Shown: positions 1 to 8,339, counted from the first letter of the stretch. The stretch is DNA of 64,000 bases from Paracoccus subflavus (GCF_004310345.1 NZ_SISK01000001.1:186001-250000), one strand, 5' to 3'. The notes: generated by a model not told the origin, from the letters alone. A program made the numbers and translations.

Positions 1-49
1 CCTGATGCTACAGCAGTGCTCCAGAAGGCCGGCAACAAGGCAGCTCCGG

Positions 50-316
50 CTAGCCGTGGCGATGTTTGGAGATGAAAGTGAACCTCCCGCGCGAAAAAGT
101 GGCTGCCTTCCCGAGGATGTTACGCTCCGCACGAAGATGCACGGCCTCTTTCCTCAGCGCTGCGAGCTGGGCCAGATCGGCCCGCGTCTGCCAGTTCCCG
201 GGAAAGGCCGCAGGAGGGGTCGCGGTCAGTTCCCGCATTCAGCGGCGCGACCCGCTCTCCGCCACAAATCTTACGGCCTCGATCCCGAATTCGCGGCTGA
301 ACTTCCGTCTCGTCAT
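50..316 (-). pseudogene. IS3-family transposase OrfA remnant
   Basis: On the minus strand, an ATG at 316 opens a peptide starting MTRRKFSREFGIEAVR, typical of the N-terminus of IS3-type OrfA proteins with a helix-turn-helix. After 25 codons an in-frame TGA (241-239) is followed at once by MRELTATPPAAFPG and LRAERNILGKAA, the usual C-terminal half of the same protein. About 20 residues that normally join these two parts are missing, so this is an internally deleted, non-functional copy. No intact OrfB follows toward position 1. Transposase identity is from motif memory; the deletion is read directly. Confidence 0.75.
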
Positions 317-489
317 ATCCACTCTCTAGTCCCGTGGTCGGGATCCTGTCTTCATGCCCACAAAACGGGCAGCCGTTCATGCAGGAAAGCCAGATATCCG
401 CTGCACCACGGCGCGCCCCCTCCCCGCTGGCCTGATGATCAAGATATCGCTTAGCTGCCCCTTGCAGACCTGAATATTACATCCATATA

Positions 490-505
490 CCATCCATACG
501 GATGG
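490..505. promoter_or_regulatory. Perfect 16-bp palindrome, probable operator of the RHH regulator
   Basis: CCATCC-ATAC-GGATGG is a perfect inverted repeat (6-bp arms, 4-bp spacer). It ends 12 bases before the preferred start of the ribbon-helix-helix gene and overlaps an alternative ATG at 502. RHH proteins bind short palindromes as dimers of dimers, and many repress their own promoter, so autoregulation is a reasonable inference. Confidence 0.5.
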
Positions 506-516
506 AAAGGCAGAGG

Positions 517-936
517 ATGTCAGATAAAGTGGTGCCGTTGCGGCCTCCTGTTCCCGAAACCGAGAAGATCACCATCAATCTGGGCTACGTCGATCTTGGT
601 CGGATTGATCTGCTGGTCCAGGAAGGCTTCTTCTCGAACCGGACCGACTTCATCAGGACGGCGATCCGCAACCAGCTGGGCAGTCAGGCCACAGAGGTGT
701 CGCGTTCGATCGAGCGGCACAGGCTGGAGGTCGGCCTTCTGGAACTTGGGACGGTTGAACTGGAGGCCGCAAAGGCTGCCGGCGAAACCCTTCATGTCAG
801 GGTCGTGGGCCTTATCCGCATTGCCCCCGATGTCACACCGGAGCTTGCTCTGCAGACGATCGGCTCGCTGACGGTGCTCGGCGCACTGCAGGCAAGCCGC
901 GAGATCAAGGCCGCATTGGCCTCACGGATCAAATAG
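517..936 (+). CDS. CopG/ribbon-helix-helix family transcriptional regulator
   Basis: The 139-residue product has a short N-terminal beta strand (EKITINLGYVDLGRIDLLV) and then a two-helix segment with SNRTDFIRTAIRNQL, the pattern of a ribbon-helix-helix DNA-binding domain. The rest (about residues 60-139) is a probable dimerisation or sensing domain. I prefer the ATG at 517 because AAAGG at 506-510 lies 6 bases upstream; an ATG at 502 would sit inside the palindrome at 490-505. It is 29 bases upstream of a PHB-depolymerase-type esterase and probably co-transcribed with it, suggesting control of polyester or ester metabolism. Family call is firm, target is inferred. Confidence 0.75.
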   Translation: MSDKVVPLRPPVPETEKITINLGYVDLGRIDLLVQEGFFSNRTDFIRTAIRNQLGSQATEVSRSIERHRLEVGLLELGTVELEAAKAAGETLHVRVVGLIRIAPDVTPELALQTIGSLTVLGALQASREIKAALASRIK

Positions 937-965
937 CCGCGCGAGCGGCAGGAAAGGTAGACAAA

Positions 966-2186
966 ATGACCACTGATTACGTCGCGGAGATCCTCCGCGC
1001 GACCGGCACCCTGCGGTCCGGTGATCCGGCCGGCGTGACGGCAATCGTTCAAAACGCCTTGGCACTCGCAGGTCTGAAAGACCCAGGTGCCGGGATCGCT
1101 GCCGGTGCCTCGGCCAGGACCACGCCAATGCCGCAGCCGCTGTTGCCGGGCCCAGTGCATACTGACCATCACTCCTTCGGGGCCGGCCGGCTGCGCAAAC
1201 CCCTGGGCGAGGTCATCCGGGCCTTGCGAGAAGGCGGAAAGGGGCTGAAGCTTGAAGGATTGCCGGGAATGGGCCGTCCCGTGCAGGCTCCAGAACTGCC
1301 GTTGCCAGAGGGCGCAAGGTTCCTGGACGAGCGGTATTCCTGCGCGGCTGGCGCGCGCCGCTACCGGCTTTATGTTCCCTCACCTGCGAAAAAAGGCCTG
1401 CAGGGTATGATCGTGATGCTGCACGGCTGCACGCAGAACCCGGAAGACTTCGCTGCCGGCACCGGGATGAACGCCCTGGCCGAAGAGCACCGGCTGCTTA
1501 TCGTCTATCCCGCGCAAACCGGCGGCGACAATTCCATGTCCTGCTGGAACTGGTTCCGCCCCAGCGACCAGATGCGGGATGCGGGTGAGCCTGCGATCAT
1601 TGCCGGGCTGACCGAAGGTCTTCGCGACCAGTACGCCGTTCCCGCGGACCGGATCTTCGTGGCCGGTCTTTCCGCAGGTGGCGCGATGGCGGTGATCATG
1701 GGGGAAACCTACCCAGAGCTTTATGCTGCTGTGGGGGTTCACTCAGGCCTTGCCTACGGCTCTGCCAATGACGTCATGTCGGCCTTTGCGGTGATGCGGG
1801 GGCAGGCAAGCCTTGGCGCAGTGCCCTTGAGGAAACCCGGTGCGGGACTGGAGACGGGGCCGCGGATGATCGTGTTTCAGGGCAGCGCCGACACCACGGT
1901 CCATCCTTCCAATGCCGAACGGATCATTGCCGGCAAAGGCGCCGGTGCGGGGACGACCTCTCGGGTCGAACCCGGAGCCTCGGAGGGAACCCGCGGATAC
2001 ACGCGCCTTGTCGCCCGGCGCGAGGACGGCACGCATGGGGTCGAGAGCTGGATCATCGAGGGCGCGCAACACGCCTGGGCCGGCGGACACCCAAGCGGCT
2101 CCTATACCGATCCGCGCGGACCCGATGCCTCGGCGGCAATGGTGCGCTTCTTCCTTCATGGCGCATCCGAGCTATCCAACGCATGA
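966..2186 (+). CDS. PHB depolymerase family esterase (alpha/beta hydrolase)
   Basis: The 406-residue protein matches the esterase/PHB-depolymerase family. Catalytic features are visible: oxyanion-side motif HGCTQNP near His153, lipase box GLSAGG with nucleophile Ser236, Asp309 in GSADTTVHP and His369 in EGAQHAWAGG. The first ~120 residues are a variable extension often seen in Rhodobacteraceae members. No classical signal peptide is visible, so extracellular location is not supported. GGAAAGG precedes the ATG at a good distance. It likely hydrolyses short-chain polyhydroxyalkanoate or a related ester, but family members vary and the substrate is not provable from sequence. Confidence 0.8.
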   Translation: MTTDYVAEILRATGTLRSGDPAGVTAIVQNALALAGLKDPGAGIAAGASARTTPMPQPLLPGPVHTDHHSFGAGRLRKPLGEVIRALREGGKGLKLEGLPGMGRPVQAPELPLPEGARFLDERYSCAAGARRYRLYVPSPAKKGLQGMIVMLHGCTQNPEDFAAGTGMNALAEEHRLLIVYPAQTGGDNSMSCWNWFRPSDQMRDAGEPAIIAGLTEGLRDQYAVPADRIFVAGLSAGGAMAVIMGETYPELYAAVGVHSGLAYGSANDVMSAFAVMRGQASLGAVPLRKPGAGLETGPRMIVFQGSADTTVHPSNAERIIAGKGAGAGTTSRVEPGASEGTRGYTRLVARREDGTHGVESWIIEGAQHAWAGGHPSGSYTDPRGPDASAAMVRFFLHGASELSNA

Positions 2187-2201
2187 CAATCGCGGCGCCC
2201 G

Positions 2202-2227
2202 ACTCTCCAGGCAAATGCCTGGAGAGT
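2202..2227 (+). terminator. Perfect 12-bp hairpin after the esterase gene
   Basis: ACTCTCCAGGCA and TGCCTGGAGAGT form a perfect inverted repeat separated by AA, 16 bases after the esterase stop. There is no T-run, so it may be a weak or Rho-assisted terminator or an RNA-stabilising stem. It lies where the plus-strand operon meets the end of the minus-strand operon. Confidence 0.45.
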
Positions 2228-2353
2228 TGCGGCGTGGGCGGAAGCGTACTCTATATCCCGTTGAGCATTGCTTCCAACGAAGGGATGCTCGCTGGATCGG
2301 CTGGACTGCGGCTGAATGTTTGTCGCTACCAGGCGTCGCGCAGGCGGCAACAA

Positions 2354-3526
2354 TCAGACGTAATCCACCCAGATCCCACCGGCATCGGCGGACCGCACGC
2401 AGGTTTCCACCCAGCGAACCCCCTCGACTCCCGCCGCGATGCCGGGATAGCGCAGATCGGCCACGCGGGCGGGATCGCCGTCCTCATGCGCCTCGATGGC
2501 CAGGGCAAAACGGTAATGCAGGTTGGCCCAGGCCTCGAACAGTCCTTCGGGATGGCCTGCGCCGATGCGGTCGTCCGCCAAGGACTGCGGGTGCAGATAG
2601 GGCATCCCCCGGTCCAGCAGGCGCGCAGGTTCGCCCTGGATTTCCAGGCGCAACTGGTTCGGATGTTCGTCCCACCATTCGATCGATCCCCTGGATCCCA
2701 CGATCCGCACCTTTTGGCTGTGCATCGCGCCCGCGTTCACGGCCGAGGTCCAGCAGGTGCCCACCGCGCCGCTGTCGTATTCCATCAGCACGGTGGCGTT
2801 ATCCTCCAACGGCGCGCGCGATGCGACGAAGCTCTGCCGGCTGCACAGCAGCCGCCTGATCTTCAGATCAGGGCAGATCACCTGCGCGATATACAGCGGA
2901 TGGGTGGCCAGATCGCCCAGCACATAGCTGGGACCGGCGGATGCCGGATCGACGCGCCAGCGGGCGGCGGGGCTGTCCAGTTCCACCGCGGCGCTGTGAA
3001 AGCCGTGGGCGAATTGCAGGTTGACGATGCGGATCTCGCCCAGGGTGCCGTCTGCGACAAGCCGGGCGGCTTCCTCGATCATCTGGTGGCCGGAATAGCC
3101 ATAGGCAACGCCCACGACCAGGCCGCGTTCGGCAGCGATGGCTTGCAAGTCCAGGGCCTCGGCGGTGGTGAAGGTCAGGGGCTTTTCGCAGATAACATGG
3201 ATGCCCGCCTGCAACGCGGCCTTAGTAATTGGATAGTGCGTGTTGTTGGGCGTGGCGATGGTCACGCAGCGGATGCCGTCCGGGCGCGCGGCCTCGGTCG
3301 CGAACATCGCCGCGTAATCGGGATAGCAGCGGTCGGGGTCCAGCCCCAGTTCGACGCCGAAGGCGCGGCCTCGGCCGGGGTCCAGGTCGAATGCCCCCGC
3401 GATCAGGTCGAAGTATCCGTCGCGCATCGCGGCCGATCGGTGGACATAGCCGATCTGGCTGCCCTTGCCGCCGCCCGCCATGCCCCAACGGATCGCGGAT
3501 TTCGTCAGGCGGTTGCTGTCGATCAT
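2354..3526 (-). CDS. Gfo/Idh/MocA family NAD(P)-dependent oxidoreductase
   Basis: The 390-residue protein has a glycine-rich Rossmann motif (MAGGGKGSQ, about residues 16-24) and the family's EKP motif (CEKPLTF, 114-116), followed by the C-terminal substrate domain. Members oxidise cyclitols or sugars. Its start ATG overlaps the stop of the upstream TIM-barrel gene by 4 bases (3523-3526), so the two are translationally coupled. Facing a LacI gene and beside an inositol operon, it may act on a scyllo-inositol-type or other sugar substrate; Paracoccus LgdA, an L-glucose/scyllo-inositol dehydrogenase, is in the same superfamily. The exact substrate is unknown. Confidence 0.82.
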   Translation of the reverse strand: MIDSNRLTKSAIRWGMAGGGKGSQIGYVHRSAAMRDGYFDLIAGAFDLDPGRGRAFGVELGLDPDRCYPDYAAMFATEAARPDGIRCVTIATPNNTHYPITKAALQAGIHVICEKPLTFTTAEALDLQAIAAERGLVVGVAYGYSGHQMIEEAARLVADGTLGEIRIVNLQFAHGFHSAAVELDSPAARWRVDPASAGPSYVLGDLATHPLYIAQVICPDLKIRRLLCSRQSFVASRAPLEDNATVLMEYDSGAVGTCWTSAVNAGAMHSQKVRIVGSRGSIEWWDEHPNQLRLEIQGEPARLLDRGMPYLHPQSLADDRIGAGHPEGLFEAWANLHYRFALAIEAHEDGDPARVADLRYPGIAAGVEGVRWVETCVRSADAGGIWVDYV

Positions 3527-4473
3527 CCTATGGCCTCCAGGGCGGGGCGGGCAAAGCCCACGGTTTCCAGATAGCGGCGGGATTTCGTCACGTCGGCCAG
3601 CGAGCCGCCTGCGTTGCGCGGGTCGCGTTCCTGTTCGACGGTGATAAAGCCCGCATAGCCGCGCCGTTCCAGCAGGGCCAGGATCGCCCGATAATCGATG
3701 CAGCCGTCGCCGAGGGGGCACATCACGCCCATCGCGCAGGCATCGAAGAACCGGATCCGGCGGGTCATCACCTGGGCGAATTTGGCCGCGTCGATGTCCT
3801 TGAAGTGGATGTAGTCCAGCCGGTCCCAGTATCGGTCCAGCATGGTAACCGGATCCATTCCGGCATAGAGGGTATGGCCCGTGTCCAGGCACAACCCAGC
3901 CTCATCGGCAGGAATGCTGCGGGCGATGCGTTCGATCTCGTCGGCGAATTCGACATGGCCGCCGGCATGGGGGTGGATCACCGCGCGGACGCCCCATTCG
4001 TCGCGCGCGATGCGGGCGATGGCGCGGATGTTGGCGATCATCCCTGCCCAGGCGGCGTCGTCCAGCCGGGTCGCGCGGTTGGAATGGCCCGCCGCATAGT
4101 CGCGCGCGTCGTGGCCCCAGTCCATCACCGTCAGATAGGGCGCGGCGAACCGCTGGCCGGGGGCCATGGGGGGCTTGGGCAGGGCAGAGATCACCGCGCA
4201 GATCCGGCGGGCCTGGCATTCCAGGTTCTTGCGATTGGCCGGATCGACCAGATTGTCGAAGATGGTGCCAGCCACGACATACAGCCCGTTCTGTCGCAGT
4301 TCGGCGGATACCGCATCACCAACCAGCGGCATATAGCCGTACGGCCCCAGCTCCAGCCCGCCATAGCCTGCCGCCGCGGCCTCCCTCAGGACCAGCCGCC
4401 AATCGGGCAAGTGGGGATTGCGAATGTCGTCAACGCCCCAGCAGCAGGGCGCGGTCGTGATGGTGATGGTCAT
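3523..4473 (-). CDS. TIM-barrel sugar phosphate isomerase/epimerase (IolE-like)
   Basis: The 316-residue protein belongs to the xylose-isomerase-like TIM-barrel family (AP endonuclease 2 fold). Motifs include HPHAGGH, GLCLDTGHTLYAG, YIHFKDID and a C-terminal GFITVEQERD, which carry the metal-binding His, Asp and Glu residues of IolE/IolI-like enzymes. GGAGGA sits just before the ATG, a strong ribosome binding site. It is the first gene of a two-gene minus-strand operon with the oxidoreductase and diverges from a LacI regulator. It may dehydrate or isomerise the keto-cyclitol made by its partner; this is an inference from operon logic. Confidence 0.75.
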   Translation of the reverse strand: MTITITTAPCCWGVDDIRNPHLPDWRLVLREAAAAGYGGLELGPYGYMPLVGDAVSAELRQNGLYVVAGTIFDNLVDPANRKNLECQARRICAVISALPKPPMAPGQRFAAPYLTVMDWGHDARDYAAGHSNRATRLDDAAWAGMIANIRAIARIARDEWGVRAVIHPHAGGHVEFADEIERIARSIPADEAGLCLDTGHTLYAGMDPVTMLDRYWDRLDYIHFKDIDAAKFAQVMTRRIRFFDACAMGVMCPLGDGCIDYRAILALLERRGYAGFITVEQERDPRNAGGSLADVTKSRRYLETVGFARPALEAIG

Positions 4474-4539
4474 GGGGTTCCTCCGGCTCCATGCAGGATC
4501 GTTCGGCAGGCCGCACCACGCAAAGGAAGACTTGAGGGG

Positions 4540-4563
4540 AAACCATCAATCCGCCACTGTGGC
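4540..4563. promoter_or_regulatory. Operator-like motif in the divergent promoter region
   Basis: Between the minus-strand operon (start 4473) and the LacI gene (start 4582) lie AAACCATCAAT (4540-4550) and the odd palindrome GCCAC-T-GTGGC (4553-4563). AAACCATCA also occurs at 7101 and, inverted, at 7134, and as AAACCGTCA at 6017. The recurrence near two LacI genes suggests regulator binding sites, although the motif partner here is not clear. Confidence 0.4.
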
Positions 4564-4581
4564 ACAGAAAAAGAGGAACCG

Positions 4582-5592
4582 ATGGCCAAGGTGACGCTGG
4601 AGGATGTGGCCCAGGCGGCGGGCGTGTCGGTCGCGACCGTGGACCGGGTGGTGAACCGGCGCGGGGGCGTGTCTGCCGACAAGGAGGCCGCGATCCTGCA
4701 GGCCGCGCGCCGCCTGGGCCTGGACCGTACCCTGACCGTCAAGCCGACGCTGACCAAGCGCATCGCGATCCTGATCCAGCCGCCGTCCAATCCGTTTCAC
4801 GATCAGTTGCGGCGCGGCATCGACCAGGCCCGCGCCATCCACCGCGACCTGAACCTGCTGTTCCAGATTGAACAGATCGACCCGGCCCGGCCCGACCGCA
4901 TCGCCGCCCAGATCGCCCGCGCCGGGACATGGGCCGACGGGATGATCCTGACCGTCCCCGCATCCCCCCAGGTTGTAACAGCGATCGAGGCCCTGCCCCT
5001 GCGCATTCCGGTCGTGACCATGGCCGACGATGTACCCACAACGCGCCGGGCCGCCTTCGTCGGTCCCGACGACCGCCAGTCGGGCCGCGTCGCGGGCGAC
5101 CTGATGGGATACCTGATCGGTCAGGCGGGGGGCGAGGCCTTGGTCCTGATCGGCCGTTTCGACATGCCGGGCCACGGCGCGCGCAGCGGCGGATTCATCG
5201 ACGTGCTGGCCGAACGCCACCCCGCCATCCGCGTGACCGAGGTTCTGGAAACGCACGAGGACAAGGCCACCGCCGCCGCCATGGCCCTGCGCGCCGCGCG
5301 GACAAATCCGGATTTGCGCGGCATATACCTGTGCACCACCGGCTGTTCGGACCTGGTGACGGCGCTTGCATCCCTGCGCAAGTCGCGCCCCATTGCCATC
5401 GTTACCCACGAACTGACACCTGAACGCCGGATCATGCTGCGGGACCGCAAGGTTCAGGCGATCATCGACCAGAGACCCATGCTGGAGGCCCGGCTGGCCG
5501 TCGAAGCGGTGGCCCGCCTGGTCGGACGGCTGGAGGGCGAGGCCGGGTCCATCGCCACCGAGATCCAGATCGTCATGCCCGAAAGCGTCTGA
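4582..5592 (+). CDS. LacI family transcriptional regulator (cyclitol locus, first copy)
   Basis: The 336-residue protein has the N-terminal LacI helix-turn-helix (VTLEDVAQAAGVSVATVDRVVN, residues 4-25) and a periplasmic-binding-protein-like effector domain. The recognition segment reads ATVDRV rather than the common ATVSRV, a feature shared with the second LacI protein at 6062 (ATADRV). The ATG at 4582 has GAGGAA upstream. It diverges from the oxidoreductase/TIM-barrel operon and is likely its regulator, responding to a sugar or cyclitol. Effector and sign of regulation are not visible. Confidence 0.85.
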   Translation: MAKVTLEDVAQAAGVSVATVDRVVNRRGGVSADKEAAILQAARRLGLDRTLTVKPTLTKRIAILIQPPSNPFHDQLRRGIDQARAIHRDLNLLFQIEQIDPARPDRIAAQIARAGTWADGMILTVPASPQVVTAIEALPLRIPVVTMADDVPTTRRAAFVGPDDRQSGRVAGDLMGYLIGQAGGEALVLIGRFDMPGHGARSGGFIDVLAERHPAIRVTEVLETHEDKATAAAMALRAARTNPDLRGIYLCTTGCSDLVTALASLRKSRPIAIVTHELTPERRIMLRDRKVQAIIDQRPMLEARLAVEAVARLVGRLEGEAGSIATEIQIVMPESV

Positions 5593-5633
5593 GGGCGTCC
5601 CCCTGGCGTCGGGCAGGGGCAACGGGGACACAT

Positions 5634-6006
5634 GGCGGATATATCGGCTTGGGTGTCATCGGCGCGGGCTACATGGGCAAGGCCCATGCCATCGCCCTGT
5701 CGCAGGTCTCGCCCGTTCATGAATCGCCGCGGTGGAGGCGGTGCTGGCCTCTTGCGATGCCCAGGCCTGGGCCAGTGCGACCAAGCGATCCACGGTTCCG
5801 ACCGGGCGCGATATATGTGCGCCGAGGAGATCGCGTCCGTCTATGCCGTCGGCAATTGCCGGATCGACCCGGCCATCCGGGCGGCAGGCGACATCGACAC
5901 GCTGGTGGTGACGATGCTGACGGAATCCGGCCGGATGGTCCCGATGACCAACAACCGCCGCGGCCCCTGGGATACGACCAGCGGCTGGCGGCCTTGACGC
6001 GGCCCC
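5634..6006 (+). pseudogene. Decayed Gfo/Idh (IolG-like) dehydrogenase fragment
   Basis: Pieces of a Gfo/Idh/MocA dehydrogenase occur in three frames. GLGVIGAGYMGKAHAIALSQV (in 5640-5710) is the Rossmann start. VEAVLASCDAQAWASATKRS follows in another frame. A third frame then gives IASVYAVGNCRIDPAI and GDIDTLVVTML, a stretch normally about 150 residues further on, and YDQRLAAL appears after another shift. So the gene has frameshifts and a large internal deletion. It resembles myo-inositol or related dehydrogenases, in keeping with the locus, but makes no full enzyme. Confidence 0.7.
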
Positions 6007-6008
6007 GC

Positions 6009-6047
6009 ATGATGTGAAACCGTCACGATCCTGACGGATTACATCAT
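6009..6047. promoter_or_regulatory. Extended inverted repeat upstream of the second LacI gene
   Basis: Two nested perfect arm pairs are present: ATGATGT (6009-6015) with ACATCAT (6041-6047), and CCGTCA (6020-6025) with TGACGG (6032-6037). The inner part contains AAACCGTCA, a variant of the AAACCATCA motif found at 4540 and 7101. It lies 15 bases before the LacI start at 6062, fitting autoregulation. Confidence 0.55.
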
Positions 6048-6061
6048 GCACGGGGAAACCG

Positions 6062-7090
6062 ATGCGCCGCCCCACCATCGCCGACCTGGCAAAGGAAGCT
6101 GGCGTCAGCCTGGCCACCGCCGACCGCGTGCTGAACGGCCGCCTGAAGGTGCGCGAGGAAACCGCCCGCCGCGTTCAGGACGCCGCGCAGCGCATCGGAT
6201 ACCACGGCGCCAACGCAATCCGCGCACGGCTGATGGCGGACCTGCCCGAACGGCATTTCGCGCTGATCCTGCAAAAGGAACGCCACCCGTTCTATCAGGA
6301 CTTTGCCCGTGAATTCCAGGATCACGCCGCGCAGGTCGCGTCGCACCGGATCCGGGTGACGGTGCGTTTCGCCCAGTCCACCCTGCCGGGCGAACTGGAA
6401 CAGATGCTGATGTCCCTGGCGGGCAAGGTTGATGCCGTGGCGGCCACCGGGCTGGATCACCACAAGGTCACGGCGGCGGTCAGCGACCTGCGCGCGCGGG
6501 GCATCCCGACGTTTTCCCTCCTGTCCGATTTTGCCCAAGGCGTGCGCGAAAGCTATGTCGGAACCAACAACATCAAGGTCGGGCGGTCCGTCGGCTGGCT
6601 GATTTCCAAGATCGCGCTCCGCCCCGGCAAGGTCGCGGTGTTCATCGGCGGGCACCGGTTCCATGGGCACGAACTGCGCGAAACCGGCTTTCGTAGCTAT
6701 TTCCGCGAATACGCGCCGGAATTCGACCTGCTAAGCCCGCAGGTCAACCTGGAAACCCGGCAACTGACCTACGAGGCCGTGACCGAACTGCTGGAACGCC
6801 ATCCCGACATCGTGGGCATCTATTGCGCGGGTGGCGGGATGGAGGGGGCGATCGCCGCCTTGCGCGAATCGCGCAAGCCCGGCGACGTGACGCTGGTGGT
6901 CAACGAACTGACCCCCGACACGCGCGAGGCCTTGCAGGATCGCACCTTGGCCGTCGTCATCAGCACGCCGCTGCGCCAGGTCTGCCAGGAAACCGTTGCG
7001 CTGATGATCCAGGCCTGCGACCAGGGCATGACCGACAACCCCGGCCAGCGGTTCCTGCCGTTCCAGATCTGGACGCCGGAAAGCCTTTGA
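6062..7090 (+). CDS. LacI family transcriptional regulator (inositol operon, second copy)
   Basis: The 342-residue protein starts with a LacI-type helix-turn-helix (PTIADLAKEAGVSLATADRV, residues 4-23) and continues as a sugar-binding effector domain of the periplasmic-binding type. It shares the unusual DRV of the recognition helix with the regulator at 4582. GGGGAAACC precedes the ATG. The gene lies between two dyad-rich regions (6009-6047 and 7092-7144) and directly upstream of the transporter/inositol catabolic operon, so it is the best candidate regulator of that operon. Inducer is unknown; an inositol intermediate is plausible. Confidence 0.85.
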   Translation: MRRPTIADLAKEAGVSLATADRVLNGRLKVREETARRVQDAAQRIGYHGANAIRARLMADLPERHFALILQKERHPFYQDFAREFQDHAAQVASHRIRVTVRFAQSTLPGELEQMLMSLAGKVDAVAATGLDHHKVTAAVSDLRARGIPTFSLLSDFAQGVRESYVGTNNIKVGRSVGWLISKIALRPGKVAVFIGGHRFHGHELRETGFRSYFREYAPEFDLLSPQVNLETRQLTYEAVTELLERHPDIVGIYCAGGGMEGAIAALRESRKPGDVTLVVNELTPDTREALQDRTLAVVISTPLRQVCQETVALMIQACDQGMTDNPGQRFLPFQIWTPESL

Positions 7091-7091
7091 C

Positions 7092-7144
7092 CATGACGTA
7101 AAACCATCATTGAACGCATCATTTTGCGTCATGAATGATGGTTT
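7092..7144. promoter_or_regulatory. Interleaved inverted repeats between LacI and the transporter operon
   Basis: Two overlapping dyads occur. CATGACGTAAAA (7092-7103) pairs with TTTTGCGTCATG (7122-7133) with one mismatch. AAACCATCATT (7101-7111) pairs perfectly with AATGATGGTTT (7134-7144). They could end lacI transcription, act as operators for the operon starting at 7341, or both. The rest of 7145-7340 holds no gene that I can recognise and is presumably leader and promoter. Confidence 0.55.
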
Positions 7145-7340
7145 CGCAGGCGACGGGATGATTGACCGGATGGCGCGCATCGGTGATCTTGCCCCTGCGA
7201 CACGCTGAGGAGACGCGTCGCCGCCTGCCAAGACCGGACGTAACCGAAACCCTGCATTCGCCGGGGTCTCTGCGTGCACCCCGATGTCTGGCACAAGTCA
7301 AGGAACAAGGTGCCCACGCACCACCAGTGGAGGACTGACA

Positions 7341-8282
7341 ATGAAGCGACTGCTGACGGCGACCGCAATCTGCGCGGTGATGGGAACGGCGGCCCAGGCC
7401 GAAAACATCGGTGTCTCGATGGCGCTGTTTGACGACAACTTCCTGACCGTGCTGCGCAACGGGATGCAGGATCACGCCGCCAGCATGGAGGGCGTGACCT
7501 TGCAGATCGAGGATGCGCAGAACGATGTCGGCAAGCAACTGAACCAGATCCAGAACTTCGTGGCCTCGGGCGTGGACGCGATCATCGTCAATCCGGTCGA
7601 CACCGACGCCACCGTCGCCATGTCGCAGGCCGCCGCCGACGCCGGCATCCCGCTGGTCTACGTGAACCGCGAACCCGTGAACGTGGACACCCTGCCCGAA
7701 AAGCAGGCCTTCGTGGCTTCGGATGAAAGGGAATCCGGCACGCTGCAAACCCAGGAAATCTGCCGCCTGCTGAAGGACGCCGGCAAGACCGAGGCCAAGG
7801 CCCTGGTGCTGATGGGCGAATTGTCGAACCAGGCCGCGCGGATGCGCACCCAGGACATCAAGGATGTGATCGCCACGCCGGAATGCAGCTTCATCACCAT
7901 CGTCGAGGAGCAGACCGCCAACTGGTCGCGCACCCAGGCCGCCGACCTGATGACCAACTGGATCACCTCGGGGCTGGAATTCGACGCGGTGATCTCCAAC
8001 AACGATGAAATGGCCATCGGCGCGATCCAGGCGCTGAAATCGGCGGGCATGTCGATGGACGACCTGATCATCGGCGGCATCGACGCGACGCAGGACGCGC
8101 TTGCGGCGATGGAAGCGGGCGATCTGGACGTGTCGGTGTTCCAGAACGCGGCGGGCCAGGGTCAGGGCGCGGTGGACGCGGCGCTCAGCCTGGCGCGGGG
8201 CGAAACCGTGGACACCAAGGTCTACGTGCCCTTCGAACTGGTGACACCCGCGAACCTGGCCGACTATCAGGCCAAGAACTGA
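7341..8282 (+). CDS. Sugar/cyclitol ABC transporter substrate-binding protein
   Basis: The 313-residue protein has a clear Sec signal peptide (MKRLLTATAICAVMGTAAQA, cleavage after residue 20) and a Peripla_BP_4 fold like ribose- or inositol-binding proteins: VGKQLNQIQNFVASGVDAIIV, AFVASDERESG and AVISNNDEMAIGA are visible. GGAGG stands 7-8 bases before the ATG. It is the first gene of the plus-strand inositol operon and is followed by a strong hairpin, the ATPase and the permease. Myo-inositol or a related cyclitol is the inferred ligand from context; the sequence alone does not fix it. Confidence 0.85.
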   Translation: MKRLLTATAICAVMGTAAQAENIGVSMALFDDNFLTVLRNGMQDHAASMEGVTLQIEDAQNDVGKQLNQIQNFVASGVDAIIVNPVDTDATVAMSQAAADAGIPLVYVNREPVNVDTLPEKQAFVASDERESGTLQTQEICRLLKDAGKTEAKALVLMGELSNQAARMRTQDIKDVIATPECSFITIVEEQTANWSRTQAADLMTNWITSGLEFDAVISNNDEMAIGAIQALKSAGMSMDDLIIGGIDATQDALAAMEAGDLDVSVFQNAAGQGQGAVDAALSLARGETVDTKVYVPFELVTPANLADYQAKN

Positions 8283-8291
8283 TGCCCTCGC

Positions 8292-8312
8292 GCCGGGGCG
8301 GCCTGCCCCGGC
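8292..8312 (+). other. Intercistronic hairpin after the binding-protein gene
   Basis: GCCGGGGC-GGCCT-GCCCCGGC is a perfect 8-bp stem with a 5-base loop, 10 bases after the binding-protein stop. Such stems after solute-binding-protein genes often protect the upstream message or partly terminate transcription, giving more binding protein than membrane components. That role is inferred. Confidence 0.55.
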
Positions 8313-8339
8313 ACCCTTTCCCCGACCGGAGGACAAGCG

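Noticed and set aside
5-454. Plus-strand open frame at the left edge
   Set aside because: It runs opposite the IS3 OrfA remnant and has no recognisable domain or ribosome binding site.
2183-3574. Plus-strand open frame opposite the Gfo/Idh gene
   Set aside because: The minus strand encodes a clear oxidoreductase with full motifs; the plus frame has none.
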